Assembly: GCA_946406555.1 (NCBI GenBank)
Contig: CAMJLB010000020.1
Location: 1-33,902, forward strand
Reading direction: 5' to 3'
DNA from: an uncultured Prevotellaceae bacterium
GTDB taxonomy: Bacteria > Bacteroidota > Bacteroidia > Bacteroidales > Bacteroidaceae
Length of the DNA stretch: 33,902 bases
Part shown: positions 9,401 through 18,600 of the stretch, in pieces
How the letters are laid out: each line of letters opens with the position of its first letter
Position numbering within the stretch: the first letter of the stretch is position 1
Position numbers and translations under genes: made by a program
Notes under the pieces: model-generated
Seen by the model: the letters and a program-made list of their open reading frames with translations, nothing else
The model's database searches: none
Told to the model about the DNA's origin: nothing

Positions 9401-9737
9401 GGCTCTTCACGCCCATCTTCACGGCATTGTAGTCGGGCGAGGAGACGTAGACCGATGTGGCCACCAGCGGAATCTTCAGCTCGTAGGTGCCATCGTCTTC
9501 GGTGAGCACGGAGTAGCCGGCAAAGTCGGTGGCCTGCACGATGGCACCCGAGATGGGCTTTCCTGTGGCGGCATCGAGCACGCGGCCCTTGATGGTGCGG
9601 GTCTCATACTGTTTTTTCTTTGGCGTAGCCTTTCGCACCACCACCTCGTCTTCGTCGTCGGTATCTTCATCCTGGGCTGAGAGGCTCAGTGGGAAAGCCA
9701 TCAGCAGCGTAAATCCAAATAAGATATATCGTTTCAT
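6477..9737 (-). CDS. SusC/RagA-family TonB-linked outer-membrane importer (second pair)
   Basis: 1086 residues. Signal peptide (MKRYILFGFTLLMAFPLSLSA), then an unusually acidic stretch (DEDTDDEDEVVV), a carboxypeptidase-D-regulatory-like domain (TIKGRVLDAATGKPISGAIV, about 48-125), the TonB plug with QPLIVIDGVPID near 194 and VMRNGTALYGAKGGNG near 240, and then a long beta-barrel ending SLVAGVKLNL. It would import SusD-captured ligand using TonB energy. The plug signature departs from the common VLKDAAAxAIYG form (VMRNGTALYG), which suggests a subfamily distinct from the other SusC here. It lies 47 nt after the preceding FAS1 gene. Confidence 0.92.
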   Translation of the reverse strand: MKRYILFGFTLLMAFPLSLSAQDEDTDDEDEVVVRKATPKKKQYETRTIKGRVLDAATGKPISGAIVQATDFAGYSVLTEDDGTYELKIPLVATSVYVSSPDYNAVKMGVKSQEMQFDVQLHSALFSADYEKETNVLSNYAASDFKFSTSINVKDEIQKQLGAQVHTISHNGTPGVGATMFMNGLNSLNVNAQPLIVIDGVPIDQQYGRSILHEGFYNDILTNLNMLDIDKVTVMRNGTALYGAKGGNGVILIQTRRSKSMATRITATASAAVTLKPKYISMMDESQYRNYASDLLKTTGTRLSDFQFLDEDNAYYYPMYHNNNTDWKDLVYRTAVTQNYGINVEGGDAVANYNLSVGYMMAKSPLKYNDQDRLNIRFNTDINLTDRFLVRFDASFSNQTRDIRNDGAPTGYDEGTPTAPSFLAYVKSPFLNPYSYGRGRFSASEFEIKDETYLDQALSDYPSYNWRLANPAALNEWAEAENKNRFENSMLNIAVTPRFLFNDHLSLQEHFSYTLVNTNEQYYIPLNGVPSYYVASVGRDMDNEVRSLFSKQNSVYSDTRLSWQNRYDAHSIAVMGGGRLMFESFKTNTELGYNTGSDKTPFMSSSLTKAQTFGDTEDWNSLAFYLQADYNYLSRYYLQANLTVEGSSRFGKDAGMKLFNVGWGVFPGVQASWVITNEPWMAAVKGIDYLRLTAGFDVSGNDDIDYNAARSYFKARQYLQGNNSATGLSFAGIGNDEIQWETTRRFNVGIDTRLINNRLALSLNYFRSTTSNLLTFQSLGYLSGLEQNWSNGGKMRNEGFDVTATGKLLELKDWQWQLGFSVGHYKNKMLELADGQQELLTQVGGATILTRVGQAANLFYGHKTEGVFATTADAQAANLYVLGANGVDKTPFEAGDMRYADLDQTHGGAGEINDYDRTIIGDPNPDIYGNIFTSLSYKRFKLDVRFNYSLGNDVYNYMRQQLEGGNRFMNQTLAMTQRWQIEGQQTDVPRLTFQDPMGNARFSDRWIEDGSYLRLKTVTLSYDLPLKSQFIQGLQFWVQANNLFTLTRYLGSDPEFSTTNSVLGQGIDMGQLPQCRSLVAGVKLNL

Positions 9738-9784
9738 ATCGTATGATTGTTTCTTAAGGGGTTCATAATTCTCTCTCTTTCAAA

Positions 9785-11590
9785 TTACTCCTCATCGCGG
9801 TTGATGGCATCGGGCCGTGGCTTGAGCACGATGCAGTCGATGCGCAGGTTGTTGGTGTAGCGGCGGCGCTGTGCCGGCAGCAGTGGCATGTTGTTCTTGA
9901 TGCGGATCTGCACCTGCGCCTCGTCGAGCCCGAAAGAGCTGGTGGGGAACACCACTTTGCTTCCGATAAGAATGGTATCGACCACGTGGGCGCGGCCATG
10001 GGCATTGGCCGAATCGGCAGCGGTGGCACCGTCCTTGATGTAGCCGTCGAAATTGCCCAGCGCATACTTGGCATCAGGTGTTTCGGTCGAGGTGAGCTTG
10101 GTCACATCGATGCCCGAGCCGTCCTGGTCTTTCCAGAAGCGGAATGCCTGGAAGCGTATGGGCTTGCAGTTGTCTTCGCTGGCCAGCGTGTCGCCAGCCT
10201 CTGCCGGTACGGTGATGAGGTAGATGTCGTAGGGCACGTTGGAGAGCACGCCGGGAATCTCGAAGTTGATGATGGGGTTCAGGTTGTTTTTCGACTGTAC
10301 CTCGAGGTAGCGGTTGTTAGACACCTGGCTGTAGAAGGGATTGTCTTGCTGCACGCGCACCGAGATGGTGTTTTTACGGGTGGTAGTCTCGTCGACGGTG
10401 TAGTCGGCATTCTCGGCCTCTACCACAATCTCGCGCATGAAGGTCTCGCGTGGGTCTATATTCCAGTTGTCGGTCTTGAGCACATAGCCGTTGCTGCACT
10501 TCACGAACTGGGCGCCATCGAACACGCCTCCCTGTGCAAAGGGATTCATGTACTCATAGTAGTGTAGCGTGTCGTTGCCCCAGTAGTAGCGGCGGCGGTT
10601 GTAGCTCACGGCATCGGTGGAGCGCACCGAGTCGACACGCACCGATGGGTCGAGCAGGTGGCGGGCCGCAGCGGGATTGGTGGTCATGCTGAACACGGTG
10701 CCTTCCACGATGGCCATGCGCGAACGGGCACGGATGAGCGAGTCGCGCAGGTCTACCTTGTCGTGGTAGTTGAAGTAGGGCTTGTACTCCTCGATGAGTC
10801 GTTCCCATGTGCTGTTGGTGGGGGCGAGCATCCAGTAGGTGCTGTCCTCGCTGTTCACCTGTCCCAGTGTCCAGAACAGTTCGTTGTACTTCACCATCAC
10901 CGAGTCGAGGTAGGTGGTCTTACCATCGACGAGGTCGCCGGCCACACTCTTCTCTTCGTCGAGCTGGTAGCGGTAGTAGATGGAGTCGTAGAACAGTGCC
11001 GAGAGGCTGTCGAGGTCAGGGTCGGTGCGCAGGTACTCGAACACGTTGTTGTAGAAGCGCACGGGCTGTCCGAGCGTGAAGAGCACGCCGTTCTCATAGA
11101 GCTTGTTGCCCGAGAGCACGGGCATGCCGCTGAAGGCCGACGAGGTGAGCACCTCATACTTGCCGTTCATCATCACGATGGAGTCTTGCGTCGATGGTGC
11201 CACCGAGTAGGTGTAGCGCGCAATATGGTTCTGCAGGAACTCCCTGATGGCCCTGTTTTCGGCCATTCGCGTACCGGCCGCCTTTTCGCTGTTGTAGAGA
11301 GCTATCACGCTGTCGGCCTGTGCCGATGTGAAGCTGGCATCGGTTGGTGCAAACACGGTGAACACCTGGCTGCTCTGCAACGACTTGTCGTAGCCGCAGG
11401 CCTGAACCACGCGTGCAAAGTTGTTCAGCTGCCCATTCTGCGTGATAGCCTGCCAAAGCGTGCCTTGGTTGGCCCCTTCCAGTGGCGAGTCGACGTAGTG
11501 GTCGTCCCACTTGTCGGTGCAGGCTGCGAAGGTGAGGGCAGCCATGGCGGCCAGCCCCATCACCTTTTTATATTGAACGAATCTTCTCAT
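9785..11590 (-). CDS. FAS1 (fasciclin) domain lipoprotein
   Basis: 601 residues. The lipobox FAAC puts the lipidated Cys at residue 24, followed by TDKWDD, an acidic stretch compatible with surface export. The first FAS1-type domain (about 45-215) has the motif VFTVFAPTDASF near residue 77; a second, more diverged one has YWMLAPTNSTW near residue 253. The C-terminal third is beta-rich (repeated short strands around NTISVRVQQDNPF and LEVQSKNN) and may be a ligand-binding sandwich. FAS1 domains are adhesion modules in many organisms. It sits between another FAS1 gene and a SusC gene in a tightly spaced operon, so it is probably an accessory surface lipoprotein of the import complexes. No catalytic motif seen. 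Confidence 0.85.
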   Translation of the reverse strand: MRRFVQYKKVMGLAAMAALTFAACTDKWDDHYVDSPLEGANQGTLWQAITQNGQLNNFARVVQACGYDKSLQSSQVFTVFAPTDASFTSAQADSVIALYNSEKAAGTRMAENRAIREFLQNHIARYTYSVAPSTQDSIVMMNGKYEVLTSSAFSGMPVLSGNKLYENGVLFTLGQPVRFYNNVFEYLRTDPDLDSLSALFYDSIYYRYQLDEEKSVAGDLVDGKTTYLDSVMVKYNELFWTLGQVNSEDSTYWMLAPTNSTWERLIEEYKPYFNYHDKVDLRDSLIRARSRMAIVEGTVFSMTTNPAAARHLLDPSVRVDSVRSTDAVSYNRRRYYWGNDTLHYYEYMNPFAQGGVFDGAQFVKCSNGYVLKTDNWNIDPRETFMREIVVEAENADYTVDETTTRKNTISVRVQQDNPFYSQVSNNRYLEVQSKNNLNPIINFEIPGVLSNVPYDIYLITVPAEAGDTLASEDNCKPIRFQAFRFWKDQDGSGIDVTKLTSTETPDAKYALGNFDGYIKDGATAADSANAHGRAHVVDTILIGSKVVFPTSSFGLDEAQVQIRIKNNMPLLPAQRRRYTNNLRIDCIVLKPRPDAINRDEE

Positions 11591-11629
11591 ATATCTAAAA
11601 AAACTCTTGTAACTATTAACACTTAACTA

Positions 11630-13804
11630 TTAAAGGTCGTCTTCGCGTTGTTCGCCGTCGCTCACGCCGTAGACGCTCTTGGGCACCACCTCGATGTAGT
11701 CGAGCATGCACTCGTCGTTGCCTCGCTTCTCCTTGGTGGCCTTGCGAATGCGCACGTAGTAGTATTTGCCCGGCTCCATATACTGCTGGGTGATGACGAT
11801 GCGGAAGGTGTTGGCGATGGCGGCGAAGTGTGTGAACTTAGAGCGCACCTCGTCGGCATGCGATGTCTTGCTGTCGCTGTAGGTGCCGCAGCCGCAGCCG
11901 TAGGCACCACGGTAGAAGCCCTTGTTCTTGAGCACCTTCTGGTCTCTGGTGAGCACGGCGGCTGCATCTTCGTCCTTCACGGTGCCATCGTCGTTGTAGG
12001 CCTGGTCGCGCACGGCCTTGTAGCCGCTGTAGTCGCTGCTGCCCGAAGAATACTTCACCTCGAAGTCGGTGCCGAGCAGCTGGGCGTTGTTCATCTGCAC
12101 GTCCATGTCGACAGGTGCGCCTACAGGATAGTCGGGCACGGTGTCGGTGCCGAAGTAGAACTGGCAGATAGTGCGTATGCCGGCCATGGCGGCGTAGCCC
12201 AGGCGCACCTGGTACATACCGGCCACGGGCACCGGGGGAATGCGGAACGACACGTCGAAGTTGCCCTGGGTGATCATCTCGTCGCCGTTGTACGACCAGT
12301 AGCCGCAGCGGGGGTGACGATAGACGAAGTAGCCCTGTCCGCGCATGGTTACGCCAGTGAGGTAGCCTGCGGGATAGTAGTAGTTGTCGCCCACGGCGGG
12401 GTTGTTGTTGATGTACTTGTCCTGCTGGTGAATGGTGTAGTCGCCGTTCATGCGGTGGCCGTTGGTCATCATCTCGGGGAAGAGTGCCGACATGTCGACA
12501 CGCATGCGAACGTTGTCGACCACGTCGCGTGTCTGCTCGTTGAAGGCCACGATGTCGTCGATGTAGAAGTAGTAGCCGTTGAGCGAGTTGTTGGTCAGTC
12601 CGTTCTCCACGTTATAGTCCACGTGTGCTCCCTCAATGCTGTTCCACTTGTCGAAGCGGCGGTTCAGGTAGTGGTTGTTCTTCACGGCGGTGGTGCCCAG
12701 GCCCGAGAGGTCGACGGTGTACTTCTCGACCTTCATCATGGTGTAGGGCAGCATGGTCTCATACCATTCGGTAGGGTTCATGATGTCTGTATAGATGCCG
12801 GCATCGTTTCGCACGGTGAGGAAGGAAGGCTCTTCTACCGACCGTGGCAGGATGTGGTAGGCCATGAAGCGATAGAGCGGGTTGATGGGGTTGTCGAGCT
12901 GGTCGAAGCTGGTGCCGTCCTTGTCCTTGTCGTTGGGGAAGGTCACGTCGTAGATGCTCTTGGCCAGCTGATAGAGCTCGCGCAGCGCCTGTTCGGCATT
13001 CGAGGCGGGATCGGTCTGAATGTAGCCTTTGGCGAGCAGCACGTCGTTTGGCACCATGAAGGCGGTGAAGCCGTAGCGCTTCTCAGGCGGTGCGATGGCC
13101 GTCTCGGTAGGCTCGCTTCCCGACTTGTAGCGGTACTGATACTCGTCTTGCTCATAGTTCTCGTCCTGGAACTTCTGCAGCACCTTGTCGATGCCCGTGC
13201 GCTGCAGTGCGAGATAGTAGAGGCTCAGCCTGGGGTTGATCTTGATGAGCTCGTTCACCATGCGGGTATCGCTTTCGAGCATCTGGCTGATGGGCTGCAC
13301 GATACCGTTCTCCACCGAGTCGTTCTGGGTGGCATAGTTGATGATGGCTTGGCTGTTGAGCTCGATGACCGAGTTGTTGTTGTCGTCGCTCACGGTCTCG
13401 GCCTTGATGTAACGGCGGTTCATGTTGGTGAAGCCGTTGTTCAGGTCGTAAGTGCTATAGATGGTCGATGCCAGGTGGGTGCGTGCGATGGTGTCGCATT
13501 CAGCCTCTGAGAGGTCGTCGATCGATGCCTTGTTGTGCTTCTGCAGGTAGGCAGCCACTGCCTCGTTGGTGGGTGCGAAGCAAGTGTAGGTGCCATACGA
13601 CGATAGCAGGTCCATCATGCCGGCACGCTGCACAATGGTGGTAAAGTCGCTATATTGCGAGCGGTTCTTCAGGTAGTCGCTCATCATCTCGCCCGTAAAC
13701 GAATACAGGTACTCGCTATCGGGCTCGTCGGAGCACGAGGTCAGCACCGGGGCCGACAGTCCCATCAGGGCCAGTAGGGCAAATATTTTGTTTTTCAGTT
13801 TCAT
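11630..13804 (-). CDS. FAS1 (fasciclin) domain lipoprotein with C-terminal beta domain
   Basis: 724 residues from the ATG at 13804; the TTG at 13831 would add nine residues before the signal peptide. The lipobox is LTSC (Cys24), followed by SDEPDSE, close to the Ser/Asp/Glu-rich surface-export signal of Bacteroidetes. FAS1-type domain 1 carries YTCFAPTNEAVAAYL near residue 75; a second FAS1-like motif, FTAFMVPNDVLLAKG, lies near 251. The C-terminal half is a large beta-sandwich-like region (for example GYWSYNGDEM and MYQVRLGYAAMAG) ending with a Lys/Glu-rich tail. It is the first of two adjacent FAS1 genes, 30 nt after a SusD stop. Confidence 0.85.
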   Translation of the reverse strand: MKLKNKIFALLALMGLSAPVLTSCSDEPDSEYLYSFTGEMMSDYLKNRSQYSDFTTIVQRAGMMDLLSSYGTYTCFAPTNEAVAAYLQKHNKASIDDLSEAECDTIARTHLASTIYSTYDLNNGFTNMNRRYIKAETVSDDNNNSVIELNSQAIINYATQNDSVENGIVQPISQMLESDTRMVNELIKINPRLSLYYLALQRTGIDKVLQKFQDENYEQDEYQYRYKSGSEPTETAIAPPEKRYGFTAFMVPNDVLLAKGYIQTDPASNAEQALRELYQLAKSIYDVTFPNDKDKDGTSFDQLDNPINPLYRFMAYHILPRSVEEPSFLTVRNDAGIYTDIMNPTEWYETMLPYTMMKVEKYTVDLSGLGTTAVKNNHYLNRRFDKWNSIEGAHVDYNVENGLTNNSLNGYYFYIDDIVAFNEQTRDVVDNVRMRVDMSALFPEMMTNGHRMNGDYTIHQQDKYINNNPAVGDNYYYPAGYLTGVTMRGQGYFVYRHPRCGYWSYNGDEMITQGNFDVSFRIPPVPVAGMYQVRLGYAAMAGIRTICQFYFGTDTVPDYPVGAPVDMDVQMNNAQLLGTDFEVKYSSGSSDYSGYKAVRDQAYNDDGTVKDEDAAAVLTRDQKVLKNKGFYRGAYGCGCGTYSDSKTSHADEVRSKFTHFAAIANTFRIVITQQYMEPGKYYYVRIRKATKEKRGNDECMLDYIEVVPKSVYGVSDGEQREDDL

Positions 13805-13834
13805 AATCGGATACGATATTTGAATTGTCAATGA

Positions 13835-15574
13835 TCAATTAGTAGCAAAACTTCCGTTCTCGCCACTTCCGAATGCAGGATTCTGCACGAGTTTGGTGTT
13901 CACGCGCATCTCTTCCAGATTGTATGGCCAGTACATGGCATCCATCTTGCGCAGGCGGTGCAGGGCCACCGACGCATTGTCGAGTGTCTTGTTGCCCATG
14001 CACTCCACGAGCTTGTTGGTGTTTCCGTCGCGCATGGAGCGTCTTACCAGGTCGTACCAGCGCTTGCCTTCAAACATCAGCTCGCGCTGCCGCTCGTCGA
14101 GCACGAGCTGCTGCATCTTCACCTTCGTGGTGTAGGCTCCTGCCGAAAGGCTCTTGGTGAGCTTCGACTCACAGAGTGCACGGTTGTTCACGGCCTGCAC
14201 CAGCTTGAAGGCCTCCTTCAGCTCGTCGCTGCCGTCGGTGCCCATCTCTGTGAGGGCCTCGGCCTTCAGGAGCATGATGTCGGTAAGGCGGTAGATGATC
14301 CAGTTTGCCGTGTTCTCTTTCTCGGGGTACATGCCGGTCTGTATTGCCTTGGGGTTCGATGCGTCGCTCACGTCGACCGAGACGAGCTGGTTGACGAACT
14401 TGTTCACGCGGAAGTTCTTGTCGCCCATGGCCACGATGTTCTCGTAGTAGCGCACGTCGAGGTTGCTGAACACATTCTCGCTGGCGCTCTTGTCGTAGCC
14501 CAGGTAGCCTGCCGGCGCCACCGTTCCCTGAGGCACGCGGCCGTTGCCGAAGAAGTTGTTCACGGCCAGGTTGCGATGGTATCCGGCATTGTTGACGAAC
14601 ACCAGTTCGAAGATGATCTCGTCGCTGCTGCCTGACTCCATGTTCTCGGCATAATTTGTACGTACAAACAGCCGGTCATAGTCGTTGCCGAACTCATAGT
14701 CGCGGTACTGACTCTGGCTCAGCTCCAGGGGGAAGCCGTTGAGCCGGCCGTCCTTGTCGAGAATGCGGCCAGCATACTTCTCTTTATAATAATCGGTCTT
14801 GGCATCGATGATCATGTCGGCATACTTCACGCAGTTCTGATAGTCCTGCTTCCAGAGATACATCTCGCAGAGCATGGCCCAGATGGCCTGCTGGGTGATG
14901 CGTCCCGTCTGGTAGAGTGCCTTCGTCGAGGGGTAGCGCCTGACGGCATCGTCCTTCACTTCTTCCAGGTCGGCAATGAGTGCGTCGAGCACGGTGGCGA
15001 ACGGCGTGGCCTCGATGGCCATCTCCTGTCCGTCGTCGGTATACGCCTCGGTGACGAAGGGCACGTCGCGGAAGGTGCGTATGAGGTAGAAGTAGCACAG
15101 CGCGCGAATGGCCTTTGCCTCGGCGATGGTGGCGCGCAGCTCGCCCTCGGTGTAGGCCGGGTCTTTGGCAGCCACCTGTGGTGCATAGAGCAGCACGGTG
15201 TTGCAGCGGTTGATGACGCCGTAGAACTCGTTCCACGAGGTGTATCCGTTGCTGGCATCGATATTTTCGTTGAGCACGCGTTGCAGGTTCACGTTGTCCT
15301 GTGTGTTCAGGCCTTTCTCGCAGTTGTCGGAGCGGAACTCGCCCCACATCATCATGCGGCTGATGACGTTTTCGGTCTGCAGGGCCGAGTAGCAGCCCAC
15401 GAGCACATTGTCGACGTCGGCCTTCTCGTTCCAGAACTTCTCCAGCACAATCTTGTCCTGCGGCTCAATCTCGAGGAAGTCGCCGCAGCTGGTGAAGAAG
15501 AGTGCCGAGACAGGAGAGAGGAGCGTGACGAGTGCCAGCCCTTTCAACTTGTTATATATAGGATTCTTTTTCAT
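13835..15574 (-). CDS. SusD/RagB-family surface lipoprotein (first pair)
   Basis: 579 residues. The lipobox FFTSC places the lipidated Cys at residue 30, followed by the classic SusD start GDFLEIEPQDK. The TPR-like helical part includes RATIAEAKAIRALCYFYLI and a FRDVPFVTEAY segment, both typical of the family, and LVLDERQRELMFEGKRWYDL near residue 490-510 is the C-terminal signature. It partners the SusC gene ending 53 nt upstream. Role: surface ligand capture and lid for the SusC barrel. The ligand cannot be inferred. Confidence 0.93.
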   Translation of the reverse strand: MKKNPIYNKLKGLALVTLLSPVSALFFTSCGDFLEIEPQDKIVLEKFWNEKADVDNVLVGCYSALQTENVISRMMMWGEFRSDNCEKGLNTQDNVNLQRVLNENIDASNGYTSWNEFYGVINRCNTVLLYAPQVAAKDPAYTEGELRATIAEAKAIRALCYFYLIRTFRDVPFVTEAYTDDGQEMAIEATPFATVLDALIADLEEVKDDAVRRYPSTKALYQTGRITQQAIWAMLCEMYLWKQDYQNCVKYADMIIDAKTDYYKEKYAGRILDKDGRLNGFPLELSQSQYRDYEFGNDYDRLFVRTNYAENMESGSSDEIIFELVFVNNAGYHRNLAVNNFFGNGRVPQGTVAPAGYLGYDKSASENVFSNLDVRYYENIVAMGDKNFRVNKFVNQLVSVDVSDASNPKAIQTGMYPEKENTANWIIYRLTDIMLLKAEALTEMGTDGSDELKEAFKLVQAVNNRALCESKLTKSLSAGAYTTKVKMQQLVLDERQRELMFEGKRWYDLVRRSMRDGNTNKLVECMGNKTLDNASVALHRLRKMDAMYWPYNLEEMRVNTKLVQNPAFGSGENGSFATN

Positions 15575-15627
15575 AATCTTCAGTCTTCTGATTGTGAATT
15601 GTCAATTCTCGATTTTCAATCTCCTTG

Positions 15628-18600
15628 TTAGAACTGCACGGTCAGGCCCAGTGTGTACGACTTCGAGCGCGGTGTCTGTCCGTAGTCGGTAGCGGGGCCG
15701 TAGCCACCATACGACACTTCGGGGTCTACGCCGGTGTACTTCGTGAGCACAAACAGGTTGTTGGCGCTCAGGTAGAAGCTCAGTCCGTTCAGTCCGATGG
15801 GCTTGAGGTACTTCTTCTTGATGGCATACGAGAGCTGTGCATAGTTCATGCGCAGGTAGTCGCCTTTTTCCACATAGCGGTCGCTGATGAGCGTGTTGTA
15901 GTTGCTGGTAGAGCCATACATGGCACGGGGAATGATGTCGGTGCCCACGCCGTCGCCTTCCTTGCGCCAGCGGTAGTTCACGGCCTGTGCCTGGTTGTCG
16001 TTGCCGATCATGGCCTCCGAGTCGAGGCGTGCCAGGTTCAGGATCTTGTTGCCCAGGCGATAGGTGAACTGGGTGGAGAGCCTCCAGTCGCCATAGTTGA
16101 AGGTGAAGCCGAAACCGCCGGTGAGCTTAGGCAGCGACGAGCCGAGGTACATGATGTCGAGCGAGTTGATGTTGCCGTCGTGGTTCACGTCTTCGTAGAT
16201 GGCGTCGCCGCCCTTGAAGTCGTAGTTGCGGCCGGTGCCGTCGTTGGCATAGGCGAACATCATCTTCAGGGGTCGTCCCTCGTCGTCGACGATCACGCTG
16301 CCGTCGGCATTGCGTGCCACGGGGGCGGTCATGGGCTGCTTGCTCCAGCCGCGCACGGCATAGAACTCGTCGGGCAGGTTGCCGTTGAGGAAGTCGTTCA
16401 CGAAGTCCTTGTAGGTGTAGCCGTCGCCTTTCAGGGGCAGCTTGTTCTGCTTCTGATAGGTCTCCAGGTAGTCGTAAGAGCAGTTGTAGACGCCCTTGTA
16501 CTTGAAGCCGTAGATAGAACCGAAGGAGTTGTGCAGCTGCACGCGGGTGAGCACCTGGCGGTTGTCGTTGTTGAAGATAGAGTTCTGGTTCTTCAGCAGG
16601 TTCTCGTCCATCTCGAGGATTTCGTTGTGGTTGTTGCCGAAGTTCACGTTCATGTCCATGGTGAACTTGCCCTTCTTGATGAGGCGGTTGGTGTCGATGT
16701 GGAATTCCCAACCCGTGTTGCGCATCTTACCGTTGTTCTTGTATGGCAGCGTGAGGTAGCCGGCATTCGATGGAATGCGGAAGTTGCCCTGCAGGATGTC
16801 GGTGGTGGTGGCGATATAGCCTTCGAGCACGACCTTCAGCTTGTCGTCGAAGAATCCCAGGTCGATACCCAGGTTGTAGCTGTTGGTGCGCTGTGCGGTG
16901 AGGGTGGTGAGCTTCAGGTTCTCCGGGTACATCAGTCCGCGCATGTCGAGATACGGGGTGGTCGAGGCATAGATGGAGGTGAAGAGGTAGTCTTTGCTGG
17001 GCTGGTTGCCGGTGACGCCCCAGCTGGGACGGATAGAGAGCATCGACATGACCTTGCGTGCCCACTCCATGAAGGGCTCGTCGATGATGTTCCATCGTGC
17101 CGAGAGCGAGGGGTAGTAGTTCCACCGCTTGTCGGGTCCGAACTTGGTGGTACCCTCTGCGCGCAGTGCGCCTCCCAGGCTGTACCGGCCACCGAGGTAG
17201 CTGTAGTGTGCCTGCACCACGAAGTTCATCGAGCGCCACTGGTAGTAGCTGCTGCTCATGCCGGTGACCAGGCCACCTGCATCGGGGCTGGTGATGCCGC
17301 CCGAAGGCAGACCCTTGCCGCTTACCGACTGTCCGCTCGACGAGCCGGTGTTCAGCTCGAAGCGGCCCGACATCATCAGCGAGTGGTCCTTGTTTATGAA
17401 GGCGGGAATCAGGGTGAGTTCCTGCTTGGTGTTGAACGACACGCTCTTCGTCGAGCTGCTGCGCGAGGTGTTCAGGCCGTCGGTCCAGGCCACGGTTGTA
17501 AGCTCGGCAGGGCGGAAGGTGTCGATATACTCATTGAAGATGTTCATGTAGACGGCTCCGCGCCAGTCCAGTCGCCAGTGGTCTTCGTCCATGCCGAGGA
17601 GCTTGTAGTTGATGACCAGCTCGGGCGACATGTTGTAGGAGCTTGAGTTGTTCATGGCGAGCTTTGCCGATGCCACGGGGTTCACGTAAGCCTTCTGGTT
17701 GTCGGTCTTACCATTCGATGGGTTGAAGATCGACGAGGCCGTCTGCAGCATGGCGTAGTAGCGGTCGGTATCGGCACCCGTATCGGGATCTTGCTCATAG
17801 ATGCTCATGTTAGGCATTTTCTTCAGAGCCAGCGAGAGCAGGTTGTCGCTGTTGCGCTTGTTCTTCGTATAGGTCATGGCGAAGTTGGTGCTCACGCGGA
17901 TGCGCTCCGACACGTTGTAGTCGAGGTTCACGCGGGTAGAGAAGCGGTTGAGCTTCTGCTCGATGACCGAACCCGTCTCGTGGTCGAAGCCACCCGAGAT
18001 GCGGAAGGAGGCCTTCTCGCCACCACCCGAGATGGTGAGGTAGTGGTTCTGTCGCAGACCCCACTGCGTCACGGCGTCGTACCAGTCGGTGTTGTTGTTA
18101 TACTGCTGGTATTCCGAGAACGTGGGTTCGTAGTTCAGCTCCGGAATGTTGGTCTCCCGCTGTTCGGGGTTGAAGTAGCTCTCCTTGAGCAGCATGGTGT
18201 AGTCGTCGCCGGTGAGCAGGTCGTAGCCCTTGGGCTGGTAGGTGCCTGTGAGCTTCAGCGTGTAGGTGAGGCGTGGTTTGCCCCTTGCGCCGCGCTTGGT
18301 GGTGAGCTCGATGACACCCGAGCCGCCCTGCGAACCGTAGATGGCGGTGGCGGCGGCATCCTTCAGCACGGTGATGGATGCGATGTCCTCCGGGTTGATG
18401 TTGAGCAGCTCGGCAAACTTCTCGTTGTTGGCGCCAGCCATGTCGAAGTTGCTCATGTCGACGTTCCAGATGTTGCCGTCGACGACGATGAGGGGGTTGC
18501 CGTTGGTCAGGTCCGACACCGAGGTGGTACCACGCAGACGCATGGTGGAACCAGAACCCAGGTCGCCGCCCGCCACGATGTCGAGACCGGCGATACGGCC

